Below are positions 14,711-22,813 of a DNA stretch of 64,000 bases, piece after piece (positions within the stretch are counted from its first letter, which is position 1; every line of letters begins with the position of its first letter). Position numbers and translations under genes: made by a program. A model generated the notes under the pieces. The model did not search any database. It had not been told where the DNA came from and saw only the letters and a program-made list of their open reading frames with translations. Origin of the DNA: Polynucleobacter sp. MWH-P3-07-1 (GTDB taxonomy: Bacteria; Pseudomonadota; Gammaproteobacteria; Burkholderiales; Burkholderiaceae); NCBI RefSeq assembly GCF_018687555.1, contig NZ_CP061296.1, forward strand, positions 1,317,983 through 1,381,982. Direction: 5' to 3'.

Positions 14711-14742
14711 AGAATAAGTAACTTAAAGCTCACACAATGAGC
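14711..14742 (-). promoter_or_regulatory. Island palindrome promoter, site 5, inside a 14-bp perfect stem
   Basis: GCTCA (14728-14732), five bases, TGAGC (14738-14742). On the reverse strand a -10 TATTCT at 14716-14711 keeps the 16-base spacing. The palindrome extends to 14 perfect pairs (14719-14732 with 14738-14751), so it could also fold as a transcript hairpin behind the gene ending at 14765. Transcription from here would enter the methyltransferase gene through a leader of about 160 bases. Confidence 0.4.
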
Positions 14743-14764
14743 TTTAAGTTATATTGGGAAATTA

Positions 14765-14947
14765 TTAGCTCTTAACCCTCCGATTTCTTTGCTCAAACTC
14801 TATAGCTTCTTGTAGCAAAGCTCGTTGCTTATCTGCCTCCTGTTTGGCCAATCTATCGCGCTCAATAAGTTTCTTGCCCGTGATGACCTGTTGGTCATTT
14901 AGCAAAGAATCTAACGTAGGCTTACTCTTCCCAGGGGAATCTTTCAC
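14765..14947 (-). CDS. Small coiled-coil-like protein behind the integrase
   Basis: 60 codons from a GTG at 14947 that overlaps the preceding gene by 26 bases. Rich in K, E, Q and R (ERDRLAKQEADKQRALLQEA), predicted to be one long helix. Function unknown. It is coupled to the gene at 14922, which follows the integrase. Confidence 0.45.
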   Translation of the reverse strand: MKDSPGKSKPTLDSLLNDQQVITGKKLIERDRLAKQEADKQRALLQEAIEFEQRNRRVKS

Positions 14948-15131
14948 GAGTCATTTCTTCCATGATTTCACGCTTGCTAAGAGCGGCCTTCCTTTGACTA
15001 TTGGTACCGTACCTTTTCCAGCGCTCAGTATCAGCCTTAATTAGCTCTTGCTCTTTCTTGGCGTCTTCCTCCAGCGAGGTTAGCTTCTGAGGATTCATTT
15101 TTCCTACAGGTTCAAGATTATCGATGCTCAT
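14922..15131 (-). CDS. Small charged helical protein behind the integrase
   Basis: 69 codons, strongly charged (K, E, R), mostly helical, with no named family. It starts at 15131 just beyond a 23-bp palindrome that also occurs before the integrase. Like its overlapping partner it could be an excisionase-like or accessory factor of the mobile element, but no helix-turn-helix is evident. Confidence 0.45.
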   Translation of the reverse strand: MSIDNLEPVGKMNPQKLTSLEEDAKKEQELIKADTERWKRYGTNSQRKAALSKREIMEEMTRERFPWEE

Positions 15132-15142
15132 TTTAATATTCT

Positions 15143-15165
15143 AAGCGTTACTTAAAGTAACGCTT
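15143..15165. repeat. 23-bp palindrome, copy 1 (downstream of the integrase gene)
   Basis: Arms AAGCGTTACTT (15143-15153) and AAGTAACGCTT (15155-15165) around a single A: a perfect inverted repeat. An almost identical copy lies at 16654-16676 on the other side of the integrase gene. Confidence 0.8.
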
Positions 15166-15174
15166 ATAACTAGC

Positions 15175-16527
15175 CTACGCTGCCCGCCGCTCTTGTTCAG
15201 CCCGCTTCTTACTTGGATAGTTATCCGCAGCCTTACTATCAGCCTCAATGAGCTTTCTAGTATTAGCGCCGCGCAATTGCTCAATAGCCTGTATTACCTG
15301 TAAGTGACTATAGTGCCGCTCTATCATTAATACGCTAGTACCCATCTGCTTGGCTAAGGTATGAATAGGCACCATATCGTGAGTAAGTGCTAAGGTGGCA
15401 TAGGTATGGCGTAGGCTATAGAACACCCGCTTTTGATTAGTCTTGGGATCAATAAGTAACCCATGGTCTGCTAAAAAACCATCAAACATGTGATTAAGCA
15501 CATCACTTAAATCCCTGCCTTCTTTGGTTCTAAAGATGTAGTCGTCATTAGTAGGTTTAATGAGTTCAGCCAATGGATCTTTAGTTGAGCTAGCAACCCC
15601 ATAGTTTCGCAAGGCAATGCGCTCTAAAACTCTAATACTGGGTAAGCGTCCAATTATCTGTCTTTGTCCTGTTTTGCCTTTAACTGTCATTTCGCAGCTA
15701 CGGTTAAGGCTGTGCACTTCAATAACTTCGCCTTCTTCATCGATTTGGTCTGTTACAGTACTAATGGGGTTCATCATGAAACGAATTTGCTTCCATTTCA
15801 TATCTAAGAGCTCAATGCCTGGTCTTGCGCCGGTATCCACCAGCATCTCCACATAATCTCGCAGGATTTCTCGGCGTTCACGAACATCTTTAGTTCTGCC
15901 TGAGTCTATGTATGGGCCTAGAAGTTTTAATAAAGCTCTAAGCTCATGAAGCTCAAATGCTGGGCGACGCACACTCTCTTTAGTCTTGCCATCTAGCTTA
16001 GGACGATTGCTCTCAGTTAAATAACCCCGAACGATGGCTTCATCAAAAACTCTATTAAATGCAGCATTTTGGGTTTTACGATTACTGTTAGACATTGCCA
16101 AGCCATACCTAGCTTCACGATCATCGTAGTACTGCTGCAGGGCGTCGTAGTCAATATTGGTAATGAGTCTTTGCCCAAGAGTGGAGATGAAATTTTCATT
16201 AATAATACGGATGTAGTCTTTGTAGATTGATTTACCTAGGCCGCCTTTTAAATCCCGCTCCATGCGATCAATAGCCAACATAGCAATATCTTTAAAGCGC
16301 TTGGTCACTACTGGGATGCCAGAGCGTTTACGAATCTCTGCTTCCACTAAAAGCTCTTTGGCTTTATTGACCGCCAAGTCAAGCTGGGTTTCTTTGGTAG
16401 TTGCTCGTATCCACTTGTTATCTACCTTATAGCGGCATTGCCATACGGCACTATGCTCGCGTTGATAGAGGGTTAGGTTACGGTGTATGAGTTGATGTGT
16501 ACTTTCTTTTTTAATTGCCATACACAT
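15175..16527 (-). CDS. Tyrosine recombinase (phage/island integrase)
   Basis: 450 residues from the ATG at 16527; a second ATG six bases later is equally plausible, and neither has a good ribosome-binding site. An N-terminal SAM-like core-binding region (about 75-175) precedes the catalytic domain with R235 (TGARPGIELLDMKW), R373-H374 (YSLRHTYAT) and nucleophile Y406 (IERHYSHLQ). The usual histidine of the HxxR box is tyrosine (Y370), as in some island integrases. It lies about 1.1 kb from the interrupted tRNA gene, the likely integration site. Confidence 0.92.
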   Translation of the reverse strand: MCMAIKKESTHQLIHRNLTLYQREHSAVWQCRYKVDNKWIRATTKETQLDLAVNKAKELLVEAEIRKRSGIPVVTKRFKDIAMLAIDRMERDLKGGLGKSIYKDYIRIINENFISTLGQRLITNIDYDALQQYYDDREARYGLAMSNSNRKTQNAAFNRVFDEAIVRGYLTESNRPKLDGKTKESVRRPAFELHELRALLKLLGPYIDSGRTKDVRERREILRDYVEMLVDTGARPGIELLDMKWKQIRFMMNPISTVTDQIDEEGEVIEVHSLNRSCEMTVKGKTGQRQIIGRLPSIRVLERIALRNYGVASSTKDPLAELIKPTNDDYIFRTKEGRDLSDVLNHMFDGFLADHGLLIDPKTNQKRVFYSLRHTYATLALTHDMVPIHTLAKQMGTSVLMIERHYSHLQVIQAIEQLRGANTRKLIEADSKAADNYPSKKRAEQERRAA

Positions 16528-16674
16528 ACTTTAGCTTCTGACCACCAGCTAGGACAACCTAATTGGAGGAATTACTGGGGGCAATTTAGCCAAAATAAAG
16601 AGTGGCTATGAGTGGTGATTCATGGGGGAGTTTTTGAAGTATTGCGCGGGGATGAGCGTTACTTTAAGTAACGT
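16528..16674. other. Integrase upstream region
   Basis: About 150 bases with no gene. It includes the second copy of the 23-bp palindrome at its right end and presumably the integrase promoter; no clear -35/-10 pair is seen. Confidence 0.4.
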
Positions 16675-16676
16675 TT
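16654..16676. repeat. 23-bp palindrome, copy 2 (upstream of the integrase gene)
   Basis: Arms AGCGTTACTT (16655-16664) and AAGTAACGTTT (16666-16676) around a T. It matches copy 1 except near the outer ends and the centre. It overlaps the last codons of the HEPN-type gene at 16675, so it may also act as a transcript hairpin. Confidence 0.7.
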
Positions 16677-17085
16677 AATGACCCAGTTTCATTTCAATCA
16701 AAAAGTATCTAGCTAACTCTTGGTTAAGCTGTCGAACCCAATCTACAACATCTTTACCATTTTGATATAAATCCGTAAATCGAGCATCGTTATACGTTTT
16801 TTGGTAATGAAATACACCATTTCGGTACCTTCTAAGCAACTCAAGATTATCGGATTTAAGTAACTCATTAATTTGATCATCCTTTAACTTAAGCTCTCTC
16901 CATCCATCTGCAACTAAATACATAGTTGCGTACCAATATCCCATGTACATAAATGCATCCATACCATTGCTGCCATCTTGCGTTACAGAATATTTGAGCG
17001 TTTCATCAAAATTTTGGCGCATCTTATTTGCCCAGATGAAGTATCGATGTAAGGAAAGAAGCTTTTCTTTTGAAGCTAGAGTCAT
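16675..17085 (-). CDS. HEPN-like small protein (second of a pair)
   Basis: 136 codons, almost wholly helical. It carries R88-N-x3-H93 (RYRNGVFHY), the Rx4-6H signature of HEPN RNases, in the expected C-terminal helix. The stop overlaps the palindrome at 16654-16676. It starts 18 bases after the preceding HEPN-type gene. Many HEPN proteins are toxins or abortive-infection effectors; that is family knowledge, and activity here is inferred. Confidence 0.65.
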   Translation of the reverse strand: MTLASKEKLLSLHRYFIWANKMRQNFDETLKYSVTQDGSNGMDAFMYMGYWYATMYLVADGWRELKLKDDQINELLKSDNLELLRRYRNGVFHYQKTYNDARFTDLYQNGKDVVDWVRQLNQELARYFLIEMKLGH

Positions 17086-17102
17086 AAAAATACCATTCCG
17101 AA

Positions 17103-17585
17103 CTATAAAGATTGATCGCTGATTTTTTTCTGGTCTCTTATGTGCTGAGCTAGTCTAAACATTGAGACCATATTGAGAGGTGCTAATAATGAATATAAAT
17201 CATTGGCTAAATCATATAACTCAGCAGAATCAGCTTTTCTTTCCGGCATTCCTGGCCTAGCTGGTTTTAATATATCCACCGACCCGGGAACTGCATAGAT
17301 TCTTCCGTGAATAATTTCATTCCTCTTCTCCATGAGATTTTTTACGTAATCTAAATATTGATCAAATCCTTGAAATTGACCTCCAAGCAAATTTTTTTCT
17401 TTAAGCCAGTCTTTAATAAACTTAATTTGCTTGCTAACTTGCTGTTTGAGAATGTTGTCATCAGCAGTTGAATCGCTTGCTAGGATGACTTTTATAACCT
17501 CCTCAATTGCCTCTTCTACGTAAGCTGCATACACTGCCACATATCCGACACCATGGATTAAGTCACCATCATTTTTAACTGGCAT
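17103..17585 (-). CDS. HEPN-like small protein (first of a pair)
   Basis: 160 codons, helical, with R88-N-E-I-I-H93 (EKRNEIIHGR), again the HEPN Rx4H motif. The N-terminal part resembles the small-molecule-sensing type of helical bundle with repeated I/V and E. It is the first gene inside the tRNA boundary, reads away from it, and forms a two-gene operon with 16675. Neither gene looks like a MazE- or MNT-type antitoxin, so a classic HEPN/MNT pair is not supported. Confidence 0.65.
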   Translation of the reverse strand: MPVKNDGDLIHGVGYVAVYAAYVEEAIEEVIKVILASDSTADDNILKQQVSKQIKFIKDWLKEKNLLGGQFQGFDQYLDYVKNLMEKRNEIIHGRIYAVPGSVDILKPARPGMPERKADSAELYDLANDLYSLLAPLNMVSMFRLAQHIRDQKKISDQSL

Positions 17586-17632
17586 GTTTAAATCCTTAAA
17601 TATGTAGTTAGATTCTAGATCTCAAAAGACAA

Positions 17633-17660
17633 AAACCCCCATCATTACTGATGGGGGTTT
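17633..17660. terminator. Bidirectional intrinsic terminator behind the tRNA gene
   Basis: Perfect 12-bp stem AAACCCCCATCA (17633-17644) with TGATGGGGGTTT (17649-17660) and a TTAC loop. On the reverse strand it is followed by TTTTTGTCTTTT, ending the tRNA transcript eight bases after its CCA. Confidence 0.85.
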
Positions 17661-17667
17661 GCTTTTC

Positions 17668-17956
17668 TGGTGGGCCCACCAGGACTTGAACCTGGGACCA
17701 AAGGATTCCGGTTTGTGTAGCTTTCACTACTCCCTGGACTATGCCTTCATCATATCGATTGCTCGACTTAGATGGGTGCCGTCTAGTCTCTACACGTTCA
17801 AAGTATTTCTACTAAGCTTCGCTCGGCGTTAGCTTGTGCAGCTTTTGGCTACATTTAGCTTTCTCCGAATTTGACACCATCCCTTATGCAGTTTCCACGC
17901 ATAAGGCACAACTTTCGCTATGAGTCCTCTGCTCTAACCAACTGAGCTATGGGCCC
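17668..17956 (-). tRNA. ileX: tRNA-Ile(CAU) interrupted by a group I intron
   Basis: Exons 17956-17920 (37 nt) and 17707-17668 (40 nt) join to a 77-nt tRNA with encoded CCA. The acceptor arms GGGCCCA and TGGGCCC pair fully. The anticodon loop is CTCATAA and the T arm CCAGG-TTCAAGT-CCTGG. The CAU anticodon with the E. coli tRNA-Ile2-like body (TTTGGTC, TTCAAGTCC) indicates the isoleucine isoacceptor whose C34 becomes lysidine to read AUA, not a methionine tRNA. The intron splits the loop right after the anticodon. If this is the only AUA-reading tRNA, splicing is essential for growth. Confidence 0.93.
17708..17919 (-). ncRNA. Self-splicing group I intron (IC3, Azoarcus type), 212 nt
   Basis: It begins after CAU of the anticodon. 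P1 is formed by exon CAU plus AGC with the guide GUUGUG, closed by a GAAA loop (the terminal U of the exon faces G, the conserved U-G pair). P2 has the arms CCTTATGC and GCATAAGG. The strings GATGGTGTC, AACGCCGAGC, GAGACTAGACGGCACC and CATAGTCCAGGGAGT match my memory of the 205-nt Azoarcus tRNA-Ile intron almost letter for letter in the core. The 3' end ...ACAAACCGG gives the terminal omega-G. There is no open reading frame, so it depends on self-splicing. Confidence 0.92.
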
Positions 17957-17968
17957 TAAATCGTTACT

Positions 17969-18073
17969 TTTACTACACACCTTACTGCTGGTGTTTACCA
18001 CTGCAAAACCACACTAAAACCGCATTTACTACACACCTCGGTTTTTGCTTCGGTGTGTAAGCGGTGTGTAAGC
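17969..18073. repeat. Short repeats resembling integrase arm-binding sites
   Basis: TTTACTACACACC occurs at 17969-17981 and 18025-18037. GGTGTGTAAGC occurs twice in tandem in opposite orientation at 18052-18062 and 18063-18073. All four share ACACACC/GGTGTGT. Short direct and inverted repeats next to a truncated tRNA are typical of an attachment site used by a tyrosine integrase. No gene lies in 17957-18202. Confidence 0.5.
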
Positions 18074-18149
18074 AATTTTGACCACCTAATTCACCACTAA
18101 CCTCTTGAATCTATTGAGGTCTTTGTTACAAGACCCCTTGGGCTTCTTT

Positions 18150-18189
18150 CTTATGAGTCCTCTGCTCTAACCAACTGAGCTATGGGCTC
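18150..18189 (-). pseudogene. Truncated tRNA-Ile(CAU) copy without the intron (5' half)
   Basis: Reverse strand GAGCCCATAGCTC... runs through the anticodon loop CTCATAA and then departs (AAGAAG). 36 bases (18152-18187) are identical to the intact tRNA 5' exon, and position 2 is A instead of G. It continues as an uninterrupted CATAA, so this copy never held the intron or lost it. It breaks just after the anticodon loop, the usual crossover region for tRNA-targeting integrases. It is probably the remnant of the host gene beside rpoD. Confidence 0.85.
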
Positions 18190-18202
18190 GTAAATGCTTC
18201 GA

Positions 18203-20653
18203 TCAATCTTCCTCTAGGAAAGTTTTGAGCTTGTCACTACGACTTGGATGACGCATTTTACGGAGTGCTTTTGCTTCGATCTGACGTATACGCTCTCGGG
18301 TGACATCGAATTGCTTGCCCACTTCTTCAAGGGTGTGATCTGTACTCATCTCCACACCAAAGCGCATACGCAATACTTTTGCTTCGCGAGGTGTGAGTGA
18401 GTCCAAGACATCCTTAACGACATCGCGCATGGAGTCATGCAAAGCTGCCTCTGCTGGCGCCAAGGTATTCGAGTCTTCAATAAAGTCACCCAAATGAGAG
18501 TCTTCATCGTCACCAATTGGAGTCTCCATAGAGATAGGCTCTTTAGCGATCTTCATGATCTTGCGAATCTTATCTTCCGGAATCTCCATCTTGAGCGCTA
18601 AGGTTGCCGCATCCGGCTCATGACCAGTCTCTTGCAAGATCTGACGGCTGATGCGGTTCATCTTATTGATAGTCTCAATCATATGGACTGGGATACGAAT
18701 CGTGCGGGCTTGGTCAGCAATAGAGCGAGTAATAGCTTGACGGATCCACCAAGTTGCATAAGTGGAGAACTTATAACCACGACGGTATTCAAACTTATCT
18801 ACCGCCTTCATCAAACCAATATTGCCTTCTTGGATCAAATCCAAGAACTGCAATCCGCGATTAGTGTATTTCTTGGCAATAGAGATCACCAAACGCAAGT
18901 TCGCCACGGTCATTTCACGCTTCGCTTCACGGGCACGCTTCTCGCCAGCGATCATCTGCTTGTTGACTTCTTTCAACTCAAGAAGTGGCAGAACCACACG
19001 AGTCTGAATATCAATCAGCTTCTGTTGCAACTCTTGAATCGCTGGAACGTTACGCTCCAAGAGAGCTGAGTAAGGCTTATTTTCTTTGAGTAATTTAGCG
19101 GTCCAGCCCAAGTTCATTGACATCTTAGGGAACTCTTTTAAGACTTCACCGCGGTTTACGCCGACTTTATCGACCAACAGACTCACAATACCGCGCTCGA
19201 GTTTCCAGACCTGGTCTACTTGCGAGCGCATGGTGTCGCATAACTTCTCAACACTTTTTGCAGTCAAGCGGAAACCTAACAACTCATTGCGAATGTTTTC
19301 TTGAGCCTTAAGGTAAGCAGGGCAGTTATAGCCATCTTTGTCAAAAGCTCTGCGCATTTTGTCAGCTTGAACACGAACTACTGCAAATTTTTCGAGCGAG
19401 ATTTGCTTGAGCTCTTCGAGCTGCTTCGCATTCGCTGTAGCAGCACCTCCGCCACCACCGCCCTCTTCGCCTTCACCGCCCTCTTCGCCTTCTTCAGCAT
19501 CAGGATCAATCTCAGGCTCTTCAGGTCCCAACTTAATATCTTCAGCATTAGGATCAACCAAACCATCCACAAACTGATCAATTTCCATTTCACCAGAAGC
19601 AATCTTGGCAGCGTTATCCAAGATCTCAGCAATAGTTACTGGGCAGGCAGACAAAGCCATCACCATGTCTTTTAAGCCAGCCTCAATCTTTTTGGCAATG
19701 ACAATCTCACCCTCACGCGTCAAGAGATCAACTGTACCCATTTCACGCATGTACATGCGCACGGGATCGGTAGTACGGCCAAACTCAGAATCCACTGTGG
19801 ATAAAGCGGCCTCGGCTTCTTCCTCTGCCTCTTCTTCTGAGGTGGCTGCAGCAGTGTTCTCACTTAGGAGCAATGTTTCTGCATCAGGCGCTTGCTCGTA
19901 AACAGTAATGCCAATGTCATTCAATAAACCAATCAAAGTCTCTAATGCATCCGCATCAGACAACTCATCTGACATTACGTCATTCATCTCACCATGGGTT
20001 AAGTAACCCTTAGATTTACCCATCTTGATCAATGTCTTCAAGCGGGCACGACGGAGTTCTTGTTGCTCTTCAGAACCCAACTGCTGCGCAGCGAATTCTT
20101 TTAAGAGGGCTTTTTCTTTTGCTTTGCGCTCACGGGCTTTTTGGCGATCGGTCAGAACAACCTCACCACTCTCAACTGGCGCAACTTCAGCTTTTGGCTT
20201 ACGGCCGCGTGTTTTCTTTTCCTCGACTACCTCAACTACGGGCAACAACGCTTCTTTTGCTTTTTTACCCTTAGCAACTGGCTCTGGCTTTGCGACAACC
20301 TTGGCGACTTTGGCCGGTACTACCTTAGCGACTTTCGCAGGCGCTTTTACTGCCGCCTTAGCGACAGGCTTAGCAGCTGGCTTTGCGGTAGGCTTAGCTA
20401 CTGGCTTTGCGGCCACCTTCTTAGCGACTGGCTTCGCTTTAACTGCGACTTTCTTGGCAACCGGTTTCTTAGCGACTGGCTTCGCTTTGACTGCGACTTT
20501 CTTGGCAACCGGTTTCTTAGCTACTGGCTTCGCTTTGACTGCGACTTTCTTGGCAACCGGTTTCTTGACTGCTACTTTTGCTGGTACTTTTTTCGCAGCA
20601 GGTTTTTTAGCAACGGCTTTAACGGCGGGTTTTTTTGTCTTGGTAGTTGGCAT
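18203..20653 (-). CDS. rpoD: RNA polymerase sigma-70 factor RpoD with long Lys/Ala-rich N-terminal region
   Basis: 816 residues. Region 1.1, region 1.2 ([14 protein letters not shown]), a non-conserved acidic insert with an E/G run, region 2 ([27 protein letters not shown]), region 3, and region 4 ([20 protein letters not shown]) are in order. The first 150 residues are unusual: mostly K, A, V and P with a 16-residue unit repeated, resembling histone H1-like tails. Typical RpoD proteins start near region 1.1. It is the last gene of the rpsU-yqeY-dnaG-rpoD cluster, 223 bases after dnaG. Confidence 0.97.
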   Translation of the reverse strand: MPTTKTKKPAVKAVAKKPAAKKVPAKVAVKKPVAKKVAVKAKPVAKKPVAKKVAVKAKPVAKKPVAKKVAVKAKPVAKKVAAKPVAKPTAKPAAKPVAKAAVKAPAKVAKVVPAKVAKVVAKPEPVAKGKKAKEALLPVVEVVEEKKTRGRKPKAEVAPVESGEVVLTDRQKARERKAKEKALLKEFAAQQLGSEEQQELRRARLKTLIKMGKSKGYLTHGEMNDVMSDELSDADALETLIGLLNDIGITVYEQAPDAETLLLSENTAAATSEEEAEEEAEAALSTVDSEFGRTTDPVRMYMREMGTVDLLTREGEIVIAKKIEAGLKDMVMALSACPVTIAEILDNAAKIASGEMEIDQFVDGLVDPNAEDIKLGPEEPEIDPDAEEGEEGGEGEEGGGGGGAATANAKQLEELKQISLEKFAVVRVQADKMRRAFDKDGYNCPAYLKAQENIRNELLGFRLTAKSVEKLCDTMRSQVDQVWKLERGIVSLLVDKVGVNRGEVLKEFPKMSMNLGWTAKLLKENKPYSALLERNVPAIQELQQKLIDIQTRVVLPLLELKEVNKQMIAGEKRAREAKREMTVANLRLVISIAKKYTNRGLQFLDLIQEGNIGLMKAVDKFEYRRGYKFSTYATWWIRQAITRSIADQARTIRIPVHMIETINKMNRISRQILQETGHEPDAATLALKMEIPEDKIRKIMKIAKEPISMETPIGDDEDSHLGDFIEDSNTLAPAEAALHDSMRDVVKDVLDSLTPREAKVLRMRFGVEMSTDHTLEEVGKQFDVTRERIRQIEAKALRKMRHPSRSDKLKTFLEED
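20418..20561 (-). repeat. Three 48-bp tandem repeats in the rpoD N-terminal region
   Basis: Units start at 20418, 20466 and 20514 on the plus strand and encode a 16-residue K/V/A/P unit. They differ by only one or two bases each, so the array is recent and likely length-variable. Confidence 0.85.
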
Positions 20654-20876
20654 TTGTTAGTACTTACTTACATTACTGGTGATTGATATCGACTGATTAA
20701 GTACAGCCCCGTTTGTCACTTGCCCCAAATTTCATCAAAATAATGCGCAAGTGACTGAATTAAATCGGTTTTTTCTGGGAATAGAGGATTATAGTCGATT
20801 ACGATATTTTTCCCCTGCTTCATCAGCAAAATAAGGGGATATTTTCAGAAAAATCTAGGGGGAATTCTGTAAATTC
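20654..20876. other. dnaG-rpoD intergenic region
   Basis: 223 bases, AT-rich toward the dnaG end (CCCCTGC, AAAATAAGGGG). No small gene is seen; it probably holds an rpoD promoter. Confidence 0.4.
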
Positions 20877-22808
20877 TTATGAGAATTTCAGTTTTTCACC
20901 CAATTCACGATATCGGGCCCGGTCTTGGTCGCTTGCCGAACCATCAGACAGCTTTTTGGTGATTTCATTCATCTCTTTTTTGAGCTGATTGGCCTGAAGC
21001 TTTTTAAAGGCGCCCTCAAGGTCTGCGCTAGCACCAGCCAGATCTAAATCGGATTCCATGACCCTTTTGCGTAATACCTCGTAAAGAGGTGCCAATTCAC
21101 TCTGCGCTAATTGTTCTTGAAACATTGCAAAAGCCCCGGCACCCACTTCACCAGCTCCGCCATGTTCACCGGGGATGAGCTCCACACTGTCACATTGGAT
21201 CAAAAGGTCTTGCATCATACTCTTGGCATTGGGTGATCGCTGCTCTGCTGCTTCAATTGCCATACTGCGCTGATTTGAATTCAATGCTTTACCTAAATGC
21301 GGAAACTGCAAAACCACTCGCAAAATTTGTTCGGCCAAATCCATGGGTGCTTGTGGCGGAGGAATATTCTGCGCCATTCTTTTAGAAGCGCCTTTACCTG
21401 CTTGCCATGGCCCGCCTTGAGTGCGATTAGGGAAATTGCCTTGCTCAGTGCGTGGCTGCATTCTGGGCTGAGCTGATGGCGCCGCAGGCATAACAGTCAA
21501 GCCACAGAAGGCCTCTAACTCAGCTGGCGAGGAGTTCGTCCTAATGGCCAACTCTCTCAAGATTTGTGTACGCAAGGCAATTGGCGGCATTGATAGCAGC
21601 AATGGCTTGGCGGCATGATGCGTTTGCGCCCTACCTTCAGGAGTGGTGAGATCGTGGTCTGCGCTCGCTACCCTAAAGAAAAAGGTTGAAAGTGATACTG
21701 CTTCCTTAATGACTTTCTCAAATGCAGGCGCACCATAAGCACGCACATAACTATCGGGGTCATGCTCCGTTGGCAAAAATAAGAAACGAATCTCTTTGTC
21801 ATCCGACATCAAGGGCAAACAAGCCTCTAGAGCTCTTTGCGCAGCGCGCTGACCTGCGGAGTCGCCATCAAAAGAAAACACAATCCGATCTGTTTGACGC
21901 AACAACATGCGCACGTGGTTTGCGGTACATGCTGTACCTAGTGTGGCTACCGCATTCGGAAAGCCTAACTGTGCGAGCGCCACCACATCCATATACCCCT
22001 CACAGACCAACACATACTCTTGTGCACGAATGGCCTGGCGGGCCTCAAACAAACCATAGAGTGTGTTGCCCTTTGAAAATAATGGCGTCTCTGGAGAGTT
22101 GAGGTACTTAGGCTCGCCTTGATCGAGAATGCGTCCACCAAATCCAATCACTTGACCTTTGGGATTGCGAATCGGGAACATGATGCGATCTCGAAAACGG
22201 TCGTAGCGACGCACCGTTTGATTACCTTCACTTGCCTCACTCTGAATCAACAAGCCACCCTCCAATAAAGTCTTGGCAACCTCATCATTACTGTAGGGTC
22301 CGAAGACTGCCTCTAAGCCCTGCCAACCATCGGGTGCGTAACCTAAGGAGTAACGCTTGGCAATCTCGCCCGTCAAACCTCGGCCTTTGAGATAGTCAAT
22401 GGCACGTGGGGCATTCTTGAGTTGAGCACGATACCAATCCGCTGCAGAACTCATGACCTCACTTAAGGCCATGGCCTGCTGTTGGCGAGCGACATCCTGA
22501 ACAGTACGCTCTTCACGCGGAACAGTAAGTCCAGCAGAACGCGCTAAGTCTTCAATCGCATCAACGTAACCCAGGCCAGAGTACTCCATCAGGAAGCTGA
22601 TTGCAGAACCGTGGGCTCCACAGCCAAAGCAGTGATAAAACTGCTTATTCGGTGAAACAGAAAATGATGGAGATTTCTCTTGATGAAAGGGACACAAACC
22701 TTGATAGTTTGCGCCAGCCTTTTTGAGCTTTACATGCTGCCCAACCACATCAATGATGTCAACCCGATTTAATAGATCAGCAATGAAAGATTGAGGGATG
22801 AGCGCCAT
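20877..22808 (-). CDS. dnaG: DNA primase
   Basis: 643 residues. An N-terminal CHC2 zinc finger (CPFHQEKSPSF ... HCFGCG, residues about 40-64), the RNA-polymerase basic region, and a TOPRIM domain with CEGYMD (about 265) and DGDSAGQRAA (about 315) are visible. The C-terminal region (from about 490) would bind DnaB. It synthesises RNA primers at the replication fork. It lies between yqeY and rpoD as in the classic macromolecular synthesis operon. Confidence 0.97.
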   Translation of the reverse strand: MALIPQSFIADLLNRVDIIDVVGQHVKLKKAGANYQGLCPFHQEKSPSFSVSPNKQFYHCFGCGAHGSAISFLMEYSGLGYVDAIEDLARSAGLTVPREERTVQDVARQQQAMALSEVMSSAADWYRAQLKNAPRAIDYLKGRGLTGEIAKRYSLGYAPDGWQGLEAVFGPYSNDEVAKTLLEGGLLIQSEASEGNQTVRRYDRFRDRIMFPIRNPKGQVIGFGGRILDQGEPKYLNSPETPLFSKGNTLYGLFEARQAIRAQEYVLVCEGYMDVVALAQLGFPNAVATLGTACTANHVRMLLRQTDRIVFSFDGDSAGQRAAQRALEACLPLMSDDKEIRFLFLPTEHDPDSYVRAYGAPAFEKVIKEAVSLSTFFFRVASADHDLTTPEGRAQTHHAAKPLLLSMPPIALRTQILRELAIRTNSSPAELEAFCGLTVMPAAPSAQPRMQPRTEQGNFPNRTQGGPWQAGKGASKRMAQNIPPPQAPMDLAEQILRVVLQFPHLGKALNSNQRSMAIEAAEQRSPNAKSMMQDLLIQCDSVELIPGEHGGAGEVGAGAFAMFQEQLAQSELAPLYEVLRKRVMESDLDLAGASADLEGAFKKLQANQLKKEMNEITKKLSDGSASDQDRARYRELGEKLKFS

Positions 22809-22813
22809 GAAAC

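Noticed and set aside
14719-14751. The 14-bp stem as only a terminator
   Set aside because: No T-run follows on either strand, and its centre is the island palindrome with a correctly spaced -10.
17669-17956. Reading the interrupted tRNA as an elongator tRNA-Met
   Set aside because: The body and T arm are like tRNA-Ile2, and the intron homologue is known in tRNA-Ile(CAU); lysidine modification cannot be seen, so some doubt remains.
20418-20561. Regular 48-bp repeats suggestive of a CRISPR array
   Set aside because: Units are contiguous without spacers and lie in frame inside rpoD.
20025-20660. Long open frame of 211 codons on the plus strand
   Set aside because: It is the antisense of the K/A-rich rpoD repeat region; its A/F/T-rich repeats mirror the repeat codons and it has no ribosome-binding site.
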